Made by a program: the position numbers and the translations under genes. Below the pieces are notes generated by a model. The model searched no databases. It had not been told where the DNA came from and was given only the letters and a program-made list of their open reading frames with translations. A stretch of DNA of 64,000 bases from Methylomonas albis (GTDB lineage: Bacteria > Pseudomonadota > Gammaproteobacteria > Methylococcales > Methylomonadaceae). The stretch spans positions 1,488,001 to 1,552,000 of the forward strand of contig NZ_JACXSS010000001.1 in NCBI RefSeq assembly GCF_014850955.1, given 5' to 3'. Within the stretch, counting starts at the first letter, position 1; each line of letters opens with the position of its first letter. Below are positions 56,280-64,000 of this stretch, piece after piece.

Positions 56280-56825
56280 CTAATTCAGCTTCTCTAACAA
56301 AGCCGGTTTTACCTGATCAAGCCAATCAAAAATCCGGGTTTTGGTCATTTCGGGTTGGTTGTGATGATCCAATACCAATCCAACAAACTTGCCATCGACT
56401 ACCGAACTGGAATGGGTGAAGTGATAACCTTCCGTGCTCCAGGCGCCGACCACCTCTGCACCATAGCTGGCAACATGGTGATACAAATGAATCAAGGAAC
56501 TGGCAAAGCGCGCGTAGTATTTTTGCTGGTTACCCAAACCAAACAGGGCTACACGCTTACCGGATAAATCGGTTTGGTCCAGGCGGAATAAAAACTCTTC
56601 CCAGTTGCCTTCCTCGCTGCCGGTGGTCCTACCTGGAATTTCGCCTACGCCATAGCTGGGCATGCCTAAAATCAAGGCTTTGTAGCCAAGCAGTTCAGCT
56701 ACTGTCGCCCGATTTACGTTCACCGGCTCACTGGCAATCTCGTCGCCTAACACCCGATACATCACCTGGGCCATCATCTCTGTCATACCTTTCTCGGTGC
56801 CGTAGAAAATGCCAATCTTATTCAT
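56280..56825 (-). CDS. Long-chain flavodoxin
   Basis: The 181-residue electron carrier has the FMN phosphate loop IGIFYGTEKGMTEMMAQ, the isoalloxazine loop MPSYGVGEIPG and GLGNQQKYYARF with a long-chain insertion, ending HHNQPEMTKTRIFDWLDQV. The Tyr in YYARF and the Gln/Tyr pattern are typical of flavodoxins. It stands alone. Which reductase or client it serves is not visible. Confidence 0.9.
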   Translation of the reverse strand: MNKIGIFYGTEKGMTEMMAQVMYRVLGDEIASEPVNVNRATVAELLGYKALILGMPSYGVGEIPGRTTGSEEGNWEEFLFRLDQTDLSGKRVALFGLGNQQKYYARFASSLIHLYHHVASYGAEVVGAWSTEGYHFTHSSSVVDGKFVGLVLDHHNQPEMTKTRIFDWLDQVKPALLEKLN

Positions 56826-57290
56826 TCTGAAACCCCAGTGATTTGTCTACAAATAGCCAAGCAAAATTTAAACCATCATGAATATGCGGCTTGGGTTAGT
56901 TGCTAATTGACGTTGGGGGATGAGCTAAATCCCCAAGATAAGTGCTTTGCGACAAATTTAAGCGCTTAGTCGACGAGGAAACGGTACAGAAAAATAAGCA
57001 AGGTGTTTGGTTATCTTTGTAACAATAAAACCGAGAGGATGGGTAATTGGCCACAAAAACCTAACAGAAAAGCTACGGCGTTTGGTTTGCGCCAAAACTA
57101 TTCCAGTATCCGGTGGTGCTTTTATAAAACAGGCGAAGAAGTAGGGAGTGCATTTGCGGGTATTCCGCGTTAATGAATACTGGCTTAATCTTCAGGCGGA
57201 TCATGCCATAAGGGTTTGGCCTATTCACATTGCCTGTGTGATAATCAAATTCAACTGCTAAGCTTTTGCTAACAGAAAACTGAGGAAACC
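56826..57290. other. Intergenic region before gltA
   Basis: These 465 bases between divergent flavodoxin and gltA hold no gene I trust. A 74-codon minus-strand frame overlaps the gltA start and lacks any family likeness. The region should carry promoters for both genes, but no clear boxes were assigned. Confidence 0.5.
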
Positions 57291-58598
57291 ATGTCAAACG
57301 ATACTTTACTGGTCAGGCATAGCGCTACCGGAAAAGAAGTTGAATATCCGTTGTTGAAGGGGTCTTTGGGTGCAGATACTGTCGACATTCGCTCTTTAAA
57401 CAAAGATCTTGGGTGTTTTACTTATGATCCGGGCTTTATTGCCACGGCTGCTTGCAAAAGCAAAATTACATATATTGATGGCGATAACGGCATTTTGTTG
57501 TATCGCGGTTATCCCATCGAGCAATTGGCGGAGAACTGCGAATTTACTGAAGTTGCCTATTTGCTGATGAACGGCGAGCTGCCGGATGCCATGCAGTTGC
57601 GCGACTTTAACGAGGAAATCAGCGACCGGGCCATCATTCACGAAGCCTTGCGCAAATTCTTCGACGGCTTTCATTACGATGCGCATCCAATGGCGATGTT
57701 GGTCGGTGTGGTGGGCTCTTTATCGGCGTTTTATCACAGTGATCTGAATATTAAAGATCCCGCTAGCCGCATAATCTGCGCGACACGGCTGATCGGCAAG
57801 ATGCCGACCATCGCCGCCGCTTCTTACAGGCACTCGATCGGTAGGCCCTTCGTTTATCCGCGTATGGATTTGAGTTATTGCGAAAATTTTCTGAACATGA
57901 TGTTCTCGCGATCTTCGCAAAATTATATCGACCAGGAACATTACATCGATCCCAACCTGGTTCAGGCACTGAATCTGTTGTTTATTCTGCATGCTGATCA
58001 CGAGCAAAACGCCAGCACTTCTACTGTGCGGATGGCGGGCAGTACCGGTGCCAATCCATATGCCTGCGTTGCGGCCGGGATAGCGGCGTTGTGGGGGCCC
58101 GCGCACGGAGGTGCCAACGAAGCGGTTTTGAATATGCTGGCGCAAATCGGTAGCGTCGAAAACGTACCCAAATATATAGCCAAGGCCAAGGACCACGACG
58201 ACCCGTTCCGTTTGATGGGCTTTGGGCATCGGGTTTATAAAAACTTCGATCCGCGCGCCACCATCATCCGCAAAACCTGCTACGAAGTATTGAGTCGAAC
58301 CAACACCAGCGATCCCTTGTTTGAATTAGCTCTGGCATTGGAGGAGTATGCGTTGAAAGACGAATATTTTATCGAGAAAAAACTTTATCCCAATGTCGAT
58401 TTTTACTCAGGCATCATCTATAAAGCTCTGCACATCCCTGTCGAAATGTTTACCGTGATGTTCGCAATAGCCAGAACCGCCGGCTGGATTTCGCATTGGC
58501 TGGAGATGATGGAAGAGCCCTCGACGCCGATCAGCAGGCCAAGACAGTTGTATGTGGGGCCGCCGCGTCGTGATTATGTGGCTATCAATAATCGCTAA
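57291..58598 (+). CDS. gltA: Citrate synthase
   Basis: GltA condenses acetyl-CoA and oxaloacetate. The 435-residue type-I citrate synthase has [35 protein letters not shown] with a catalytic His, [15 protein letters not shown] with the second, and [20 protein letters not shown] precedes the ATG. It heads a likely TCA operon with the SDHAF4-like gene four bases away and sdhCDAB-sdhE after it. Confidence 0.97.
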   Translation: MSNDTLLVRHSATGKEVEYPLLKGSLGADTVDIRSLNKDLGCFTYDPGFIATAACKSKITYIDGDNGILLYRGYPIEQLAENCEFTEVAYLLMNGELPDAMQLRDFNEEISDRAIIHEALRKFFDGFHYDAHPMAMLVGVVGSLSAFYHSDLNIKDPASRIICATRLIGKMPTIAAASYRHSIGRPFVYPRMDLSYCENFLNMMFSRSSQNYIDQEHYIDPNLVQALNLLFILHADHEQNASTSTVRMAGSTGANPYACVAAGIAALWGPAHGGANEAVLNMLAQIGSVENVPKYIAKAKDHDDPFRLMGFGHRVYKNFDPRATIIRKTCYEVLSRTNTSDPLFELALALEEYALKDEYFIEKKLYPNVDFYSGIIYKALHIPVEMFTVMFAIARTAGWISHWLEMMEEPSTPISRPRQLYVGPPRRDYVAINNR

Positions 58599-58601
58599 AT
58601 T

Positions 58602-58793
58602 ATGCAGAAAACCGATATGAAGTCAGAGCATACTACCAATCGAGAAACGCGTGAAAACGCTCAGCCCGAAGCTGAGAAGACGCCGTCCGGGGAAAAAGAT
58701 CCAGCCATTCCGACTGAAATTAACGGCCCAAAAGGGCCGGAGCCAACGCGCTTCGGCGATTGGGAACGGAAAGGCCGTTGCGTCGATTTTTGA
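58602..58793 (+). CDS. DUF1674/SDHAF4-like succinate dehydrogenase assembly protein
   Basis: The 63-residue protein has a disordered, charged N-terminus and the C-terminal motif GPKGPEPTRFGDWERKGRCV followed by DF, which is the hallmark of DUF1674 and of SDHAF4, a chaperone that binds the flavinated SdhA subunit in mitochondria and alphaproteobacteria. ATG 58602 or 58617 could be the start. It lies between gltA and sdhC, so a role in SdhA assembly is strongly suggested by both motif and context. Confidence 0.85.
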   Translation: MQKTDMKSEHTTNRETRENAQPEAEKTPSGEKDPAIPTEINGPKGPEPTRFGDWERKGRCVDF

Positions 58794-58832
58794 TAACACA
58801 TTATTTTTTCAACTTTAAATACAGGGTAAATC

Positions 58833-59204
58833 ATGTCAGCAAACAGACCGCTTTCGCCCCATCTGCAAGTCTATCGATTGCCCTTAACCGGCCTGGTTTC
58901 AATCACTCACCGCATGACCGGAGTGTTTCTTTCCATGGGCTTGGTGTTGTTTGTCTATGTACTGTTTGCCATCGCTGCCGGCGAAGGTGCTTACGGTGCT
59001 ATGCAGGCATTCATGTCGTTTTGGCTGTTTAAATTGGTCTATTGGGGCTTTATCTACGCGCTGTTTTTTCATCTGGTGCACGGCATTCGGCATTTGATTT
59101 GGGATTTTTGCAAAACGTTCGAACGCATGACATTGGATAAATATGCGGTCTACGAACTGATTGCTTCCGCATCGTTGACATTGATTACCTTTGTCGTTTC
59201 TTAA
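58833..59204 (+). CDS. sdhC: Succinate dehydrogenase cytochrome b556 subunit
   Basis: The 123-residue membrane anchor has three hydrophobic helices, the signature RPLSPHLQVYRLPLTGLVSI and SITHRMTGVFL, with the haem-ligating His in FHLVHGIRHLIWD. It passes electrons from the Fe-S subunit to quinone. Sixteen bases later sdhD begins. Confidence 0.95.
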   Translation: MSANRPLSPHLQVYRLPLTGLVSITHRMTGVFLSMGLVLFVYVLFAIAAGEGAYGAMQAFMSFWLFKLVYWGFIYALFFHLVHGIRHLIWDFCKTFERMTLDKYAVYELIASASLTLITFVVS

Positions 59205-59217
59205 AAGAGGGCTGGTT

Positions 59218-59598
59218 ATGGATTACAAAGCATTATTGGAAAAAGCCGCCGATTTTTTTTCGGTACATAGCGGCTCAGGTCATTTTTGGTATCAGCGCGT
59301 AACCGCCGTGGCCTTGGTGCCATTGTCGATTTGGTTGATTGTGCTACTAAACAAGGCCTTAAATGCGCCGTATGCGGATACCGTGGATTGGTTGTCTTCA
59401 CCATTCAACACCCTGGCGATTATCGCCTGGACCGTGGCGGTGGTTTATCACGCCGCGTTGGGTGTGCAGGTGGTGATCGAAGATTATGTGTCCACCATCC
59501 CGGTAAGAAACTTGGCGATACGTGCAACTAATCTGACTTTTTTAGTTTTGGGTGTTGCGGCATTGCTCGCGATTATCATTATTCTCTTGGCAAGGTAA
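59218..59598 (+). CDS. sdhD: Succinate dehydrogenase membrane anchor subunit
   Basis: The 126-residue protein has three hydrophobic helices, WYQRVTAVALVPLSIWLI and VYHAALGVQVVIEDYV, with the haem-region His and quinone-site-type residues. ATG 59218, with AAAGAGGG before it, is preferred to an earlier in-frame start at 59191 inside sdhC. Its stop is three bases before sdhA. Confidence 0.94.
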   Translation: MDYKALLEKAADFFSVHSGSGHFWYQRVTAVALVPLSIWLIVLLNKALNAPYADTVDWLSSPFNTLAIIAWTVAVVYHAALGVQVVIEDYVSTIPVRNLAIRATNLTFLVLGVAALLAIIIILLAR

Positions 59599-59601
59599 CT
59601 C

Positions 59602-61386
59602 ATGGCCTCAGCATATAACATCATCGAACACCAACATGACGTCGTCGTGGTTGGCGCCGGCGGGGCCGGTTTGCGAGCGACCTTTGGCATGGTGGAAAAA
59701 GGTCTAAAAACCGCTTGTATCAGTAAAGTGTTTCCTACCCGTAGTCATACTGTGGCGGCACAAGGCGGTATTAGTGCCGCACTGGGCAATATGGGCGAAG
59801 ATGACTGGCGTTTTCACATGTACGACACGGTAAAGGGTTCTGACTGGTTGGGCGATCAAGATGCCATTGAGTATATGTGTCGGGAGGCGATTCCGGCCAT
59901 CATTGAATTAGAACACTACGGCGTGCCGTTCTCACGGACCGCAGAAGGTAAAATTTACCAGCGGGCTTTTGGCGGTATGTCTACACATTACGGTAAAGGC
60001 CAGGCGCAAAGAACCTGTGCAGCCGCTGACGTAACCGGGCACGCAATTTTGCATACTTTGTATCAACAGGCTTTGAAGCACAATGCCGAATTCTTCGTCG
60101 AGTACATCGCGCTGGACTTGATCATGGATGAGGGCGAGTGCCGCGGTGTCCTGGCCTGGTGCCTAGACGACGGTTCTATTCATCTGTTTCGCGGCCATCA
60201 AACGGTAATGGCTACAGGCGGATACGGCCGTACCTTTTTGTCCTGCACCTCGGCGCACACTGTTACCGGCGACGGCAACGGCATGATCTTGAGAGCTGGT
60301 TTGCCTTTGCAAGACATGGAGTTCGTGCAATTTCATCCGACGGGTATTTATGGTTCCGGCTGTTTGATGTCCGAAGGTGCGCGCGGGGAGGGCGGGTATT
60401 TGACCAATTCCGAAGGCGAGCGCTTTATGGAACGTTACGCGCCGCATGCCAAAGACTTGGCCTCTCGCGACGTGGTTAGCAGGGCGATTACGGTCGAAGT
60501 TAACGAAGGACGCGGTATCGGCCCTAAGAAAGATCATGTGCATTTGCATTTGGAGCACCTGGATCCGGCCATCATCCATGAGCGATTGCCCGGCATCACC
60601 GAAACAGCCCGAATTTTTGCCGGTGTCGATGCGACGAAGCAGCCGATTCCGGTTTTGCCGACCGTGCATTACAACATGGGTGGTATTCCCACCAACTACA
60701 AGGCCGAAGTGGTTACACTGAAAGACGGTGATCCCGATTATGTGGTTCCCGGTTTGATGGCCATCGGCGAAACCGCCTGCGTTTCGGTGCATGGCGCCAA
60801 TCGTTTAGGTTCTAACTCTTTGTTGGATTTGGTGGTGTTTGGCCGAGCGGCTGCGATTCGCTGCACAGAGCTGATTAAACCGGGCATGCCGCATAAGCCG
60901 TTGGCGAAAGATGCCACAGATCAAGCGCTGTCCCGTTTCGATAGAATCCGCAATGCCAACGGTAGTCGCACAACCGCGGAAATTCGCATGGATATGCAAA
61001 CGACTATGCAGTCTAAGGCAGCGGTATTCAGAACTGAGGCCACACTAAACGAAGGTATCAAGGCGATGGGCGAGATTGCTGCGTCGTTTGATGATGTCAA
61101 AGTGGGTGATAAATCGCTGATCTGGAATACCGATCTGGTGGAAACCCTGGAACTGGACAATTTGCTAGGTCAGGCTCAGGTTACTATTACTGCCGCCGGT
61201 AATCGTCAGGAAAGTCGCGGTGGTCATGCGCGCGAGGACTTCCCGAAACGTGATGACAAGAATTGGATGAAGCACACTCTGACCTGGCGGGAAGGCAACA
61301 AAGTCAAAATCGACTACCGCCCCGTCCACCTGTATACGCTCACCGACGAAGTCGAAGTCGTTGCGCCTAAAGAGAGGGTTTACTAA
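59602..61386 (+). CDS. sdhA: Succinate dehydrogenase flavoprotein subunit
   Basis: SdhA oxidises succinate using covalently bound FAD. The 594-residue protein has [36 protein letters not shown] with the FAD-linking histidine, and [20 protein letters not shown] near the active site, then [18 protein letters not shown]. The TAA shares a base with the sdhB ATG. Two dedicated assembly genes flank the operon (58602 and 62165). Confidence 0.98.
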   Translation: MASAYNIIEHQHDVVVVGAGGAGLRATFGMVEKGLKTACISKVFPTRSHTVAAQGGISAALGNMGEDDWRFHMYDTVKGSDWLGDQDAIEYMCREAIPAIIELEHYGVPFSRTAEGKIYQRAFGGMSTHYGKGQAQRTCAAADVTGHAILHTLYQQALKHNAEFFVEYIALDLIMDEGECRGVLAWCLDDGSIHLFRGHQTVMATGGYGRTFLSCTSAHTVTGDGNGMILRAGLPLQDMEFVQFHPTGIYGSGCLMSEGARGEGGYLTNSEGERFMERYAPHAKDLASRDVVSRAITVEVNEGRGIGPKKDHVHLHLEHLDPAIIHERLPGITETARIFAGVDATKQPIPVLPTVHYNMGGIPTNYKAEVVTLKDGDPDYVVPGLMAIGETACVSVHGANRLGSNSLLDLVVFGRAAAIRCTELIKPGMPHKPLAKDATDQALSRFDRIRNANGSRTTAEIRMDMQTTMQSKAAVFRTEATLNEGIKAMGEIAASFDDVKVGDKSLIWNTDLVETLELDNLLGQAQVTITAAGNRQESRGGHAREDFPKRDDKNWMKHTLTWREGNKVKIDYRPVHLYTLTDEVEVVAPKERVY

Positions 61387-62168
61387 TGGTTGAATTTACG
61401 CTACCCAAAAACTCGGTCATTAAAAAGGGTAAAACCTTTAAAGCCGAAGGCGCTACCAATATTCGCCTTTTTGAAGTTTATCGCTGGGATCCTGATTCCG
61501 GTGAAAATCCGCGCATTGATACCTATGAGATCGATATGGATCAATGTGGGCCTATGGTGCTGGACGCGATTCTCAAAATTAAAAATGAAATCGACAGCAG
61601 TCTGACGTTTCGCCGCTCCTGTCGCGAAGGTGTTTGTGGATCGTGCGCGATGAATATCAACGGCAAAAACACGCTGGCGTGTACCAAAGCGATTAGCGAC
61701 TATAAAGGTACCGTGAAAATATTCCCGTTGCCGCATATGTCCGTGGTCAAGGATTTGGTCGCGGATATGACACATTTCTTTGAGCAATACACATCGATAA
61801 AACCCTGGTTAACCACCGAATCGGAAGCCCCCACCGAAACCGAACGTCTGCAAAGCAGGGATGAGCGTGCCAAACTCGACGGTCTTTACGAATGCGTACT
61901 CTGCGCATGTTGTTCAACCAGTTGTCCCAGCTATTGGTGGAACAGCGATAAATATCTCGGGCCGGCGATCCTATTACAAGCCTATCGCTGGTTGGCCGAC
62001 AGCCGCGACGAAAACGATAAAGAACGCCTGGACGAACTCGACGAGTCGTTTAAATTGTATCGTTGCCACACCATCATGAACTGCACGGATACTTGTCCGA
62101 AAGGACTCAACCCAGCCAAGGCTATTGCGGAAATCAAGAAGCTGTTGGTGGAACGCGACCATCTGTGA
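61386..62168 (+). CDS. sdhB: Succinate dehydrogenase iron-sulphur subunit
   Basis: The 260-residue protein carries three clusters: [21 protein letters not shown] for 2Fe-2[18 protein letters not shown] and [20 protein letters not shown] for 4Fe-4S and 3Fe-4S. It links SdhA to the membrane anchor. Its TGA overlaps the sdhE GTG start by four bases. Confidence 0.98.
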   Translation: MVEFTLPKNSVIKKGKTFKAEGATNIRLFEVYRWDPDSGENPRIDTYEIDMDQCGPMVLDAILKIKNEIDSSLTFRRSCREGVCGSCAMNINGKNTLACTKAISDYKGTVKIFPLPHMSVVKDLVADMTHFFEQYTSIKPWLTTESEAPTETERLQSRDERAKLDGLYECVLCACCSTSCPSYWWNSDKYLGPAILLQAYRWLADSRDENDKERLDELDESFKLYRCHTIMNCTDTCPKGLNPAKAIAEIKKLLVERDHL

Positions 62169-62407
62169 GCGAAAACATCAATAAACTGCGCTGGCGCTGC
62201 CGGCGCGGTACCCTTGAGCTTGATTTGATGCTGCTCAGGTATTTGGAGAATCGTTATCTCGCGGCGGAGCCTACGGAACAGCAGGAGTTTTTGCTATTGC
62301 TGGAGCTTGAAGATACCGAATTGATGCGATATTTAATGGGCGAACAATTGCCGGAATTCGAAAGCCTGACAAAGCTGGTCTTAGCAATAAGAGCTTTGCC
62401 CGTTTAA
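62165..62407 (+). CDS. sdhE: FAD assembly factor SdhE (YgfY/CptB)
   Basis: SdhE helps attach FAD covalently to SdhA. The 80-residue protein has [20 protein letters not shown] with the RGxxE motif, and [19 protein letters not shown], typical of the YgfY fold. The start is GTG 62165 overlapping sdhB (GTGA); the frame is open earlier but that part is not family-like. It ends the sdh operon, before an IS element. Confidence 0.93.
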   Translation: MSENINKLRWRCRRGTLELDLMLLRYLENRYLAAEPTEQQEFLLLLELEDTELMRYLMGEQLPEFESLTKLVLAIRALPV

Positions 62408-62505
62408 ATTTGGCTAAAAAATTCGCCCATAGCGATGGAAGGTCGAAGACGTACTCTCGCTTCAGTATCGATGCTTCCAATCATACAAATAGATCTTAAG
62501 TACTA

Positions 62506-63358
62506 GGGGCTGTTGCCGTTTTGGGATGATAGCCTTGAAATCGAACTGAATAGCCCAAATGCTTGAGTTTTTCAATCAACCTATACTCAAGCGATGCCAC
62601 GACAGTTGTTTACGGATGAATACTGGAATAAATTCAAAGCCATCATGTTGAGCCTGGGGATTTATGACAAGCCTTCGCTACGACAAACGGTAGAGGGGAT
62701 TTTTTATCGCTTGCGAGTAGGCTGTCCCTGGCGAGACTTGCCTATAACGTTTGGCAAATGGAATGCCGTGTATAAGCGATTCAACGCTTGGTCGCTTCAG
62801 GAAAAATTGATGGGTATCTTTCGGGGGCTGGTGGTGGAACCGGATTTGGAATGGGCATTTATCGACGGCAGTATTGTGAAAGCTCATCAACATAGTAGTG
62901 GCGCGGCCCATGAGCAGGAAACAGCCATCGGAAAATCCGTAGCGGGTAACACCACCAAAATCCATATGGCAGTTGATGCTTGCGGGCTGCCCATTCATTT
63001 CTCGGTGACGGGGGGCGAGGTGCACGACTGTAAAGAAGCGCCGGAATTGGTGGCTAAACTCCCTTTGGCTACCCACATGATTGCTGACAAAGGCTATGAC
63101 AGTGAGTCTTTACGGATTCAAATTCGAGACAAAGGGAGTGTGCCTATCATTCCTAGAAAACAGAACTCAACCATCGGGAATGACGAAATGGACTGGTGCC
63201 TCTACCAATATCGCCACCTCGTTGAAAATGTATTTGCACGACTGAAACATTTCAGAGCCATCGCGACGCGATATGACAAATTGAAACGCAATTTTGAAAG
63301 TGTCGTCGCTTTGGCCTGCGCTTTCATTTGGTTACCCATGTAAAACGGCAACAGCCCC
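62506..63358 (+). mobile_element. IS5-family insertion sequence (intact-looking)
   Basis: The terminal inverted repeat GGGGCTGTTGCCGTTTT at 62506-62522 is matched perfectly by its complement at 63342-63358. TA flanks both ends (62504-62505 and 63359-63360), consistent with a TA target duplication. The 853-base length and single transposase frame fit the IS427/IS1031-like part of IS5. It lies between sdhE and queA. Confidence 0.9.
62594..63343 (+). CDS. IS5-family transposase
   Basis: The 249-residue DDE transposase is a single unbroken frame. The N-terminal DUF4096-like region is YRLRVGCPWRDLPITFGKW, and catalytic residues are Asp91 (AFIDGS), Asp165 (IADKGYD) and Glu211 (HLVENVFARLKHF), the last with the YREK-like spacing of IS5. 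The frame ends inside the right inverted repeat. Activity is plausible because ends and catalytic triad are intact. Confidence 0.93.
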   Translation: MPRQLFTDEYWNKFKAIMLSLGIYDKPSLRQTVEGIFYRLRVGCPWRDLPITFGKWNAVYKRFNAWSLQEKLMGIFRGLVVEPDLEWAFIDGSIVKAHQHSSGAAHEQETAIGKSVAGNTTKIHMAVDACGLPIHFSVTGGEVHDCKEAPELVAKLPLATHMIADKGYDSESLRIQIRDKGSVPIIPRKQNSTIGNDEMDWCLYQYRHLVENVFARLKHFRAIATRYDKLKRNFESVVALACAFIWLPM

Positions 63359-63434
63359 TAAAACTTCTCCTTTATTTTTCTTGCGGGCGATAAGGTCCCA
63401 AGAGTGTTCAAAAGTCATTTAAATAATATTAGTA

Positions 63435-64000
63435 ATGAAAAAGAGCGACTTCAATTACCAGTTGCCCGAGCAACTTATTGCTCAGTATCCGCTACCCGAA
63501 CGGAGCGCCAGTAGGTTGCTACGTTTGGATAAGCAAAGTGCGGCGATTGCAGACTGTCAGTTTGCTGATTTTATCGACATGTTAAGAACTGACGACTTAT
63601 TGGTTTTTAACAATACCAAAGTGATGCCTGCTCGCTTGTTCGCGCATAAGTCGAGTGGTGGAAAAGTCGAAATGTTGATCGAACGTATAGAAGATACTCA
63701 TACCGCGCTTGCCCATGTGAAAGCGAGTAAATCTCCAAAGACTGATGCCTTGTTAACCTTGGAGAATGGTGTGGTTTGCAAGGTTATTGGCAGAAATGAC
63801 GATTTGTTTCGGCTGCAGTTTGAAACTAAGGCCGGTTTACTGGCGTTACTGGATGAGGTAGGTCATATTCCGTTGCCGCCTTATATCAGCCGCACTGACG
63901 AAGCGAGCGATCTGGATCGTTATCAAACCGTCTTTGCGGATCAGCTTGGTGCGGTGGCGGCGCCCACAGCCGGTTTACATTTCGATCAAGCAATGTTGGA
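63435..64000 (+). CDS. queA: S-adenosylmethionine:tRNA ribosyltransferase-isomerase, N-terminal part (runs off the window)
   Basis: From ATG 63435 the frame stays open to the window end (188 codons). It encodes KSDFNYQLPEQLIAQYPLPE, RLLRLD, LLVFNNTKVMPARLF, HIPLPPYI and AAPTAGLHF, all QueA signatures. QueA transfers ribose from SAM to preQ1 in tRNA to make epoxyqueuosine. The IS element ends about 75 bases upstream and may affect its promoter. Confidence 0.93.
   Translation, partial: MKKSDFNYQLPEQLIAQYPLPERSASRLLRLDKQSAAIADCQFADFIDMLRTDDLLVFNNTKVMPARLFAHKSSGGKVEMLIERIEDTHTALAHVKASKSPKTDALLTLENGVVCKVIGRNDDLFRLQFETKAGLLALLDEVGHIPLPPYISRTDEASDLDRYQTVFADQLGAVAAPTAGLHFDQAML

Noticed and set aside
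57073..57297. A 74-codon minus-strand frame upstream of gltA
   Set aside because: It overlaps the gltA start and promoter region, has no clear ribosome-binding site and resembles nothing known.

Overview
The window reads as ordinary chromosome of a gammaproteobacterium. The strongest pointers are the conserved block rimP-nusA-infB-rbfA-truB-rpsO-pnp, a SUF iron-sulphur operon, sdhE at the end of the sdh operon, and uvrC-pgsA. Pyruvate phosphate dikinase, a keto-acid decarboxylase and an exosortase-A-type polysaccharide cluster together suggest the Methylococcales (Methylomonas-like methanotrophs). That genus guess is inference: no methane or methanol oxidation gene lies here.

Layout. 1-3.7 kb: start of argD (minus strand), a small protein that looks ribbon-helix-helix, and dihydroxyacetone kinase subunits dhaL (plus) and dhaK (minus) facing each other, with a HAD phosphatase in front of dhaK. 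3.8-4.0 kb: two identical tRNA-Phe genes. 4.3-13.2 kb: a strong promoter, a structured leader with stacked terminator-like hairpins, then the rimP to pnp translation and RNA operon. 13.4-20.9 kb: a pyruvate/indolepyruvate-type decarboxylase, a GNAT protein with an extra C-terminal domain, an OmpA-family protein, and udg-uvrC-pgsA with overlapping ends. 21-29.3 kb: a TetR regulator, two nucleotide-sugar enzymes, and on the minus strand a polysaccharide deacetylase, glycosyltransferase, exosortase-A-type O-glycosylation ligase and membrane sulfatase-fold protein. 29.5-38.6 kb: the suf locus (Rrf2 regulator, sufB, sufC, sufD, sufS, sufU), an rsmJ-like gene and a Rieske ferredoxin. It is broken twice: by about 1.65 kb of hairpin-rich repeats with an AT-rich orphan gene between sufB and sufC, and by an opposing Uma2 gene between sufD and sufS.

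38.6-47.8 kb: lgt, a frameshift-free prfB, lysS, a flavin reductase, a Nif11-like small protein, folP, a PLP deaminase-family enzyme, an unknown His-rich membrane protein, then on the minus strand dodecin, thiE and thiD. 47.8-56.8 kb: a divergent NAD-dependent DNA ligase, a Zur-like regulator, a haem-c diguanylate cyclase, ppdK, a YhiN-family flavoprotein and a long-chain flavodoxin. 57.3-62.4 kb: gltA, a DUF1674/SDHAF4-like gene, sdhCDAB and sdhE, which is a TCA-cycle operon carrying two kinds of SDH assembly factor. 62.5-63.4 kb: an intact IS5-family element. The window ends inside queA.

The best candidates for something not well described are the repeat-and-orphan insertion in the suf locus, the stand-alone Nif11-like peptide gene, the structured rimP leader with a possible small RNA, the haem-c GGDEF protein and the His-rich membrane protein. 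No complete new multi-gene system could be demonstrated from sequence alone.
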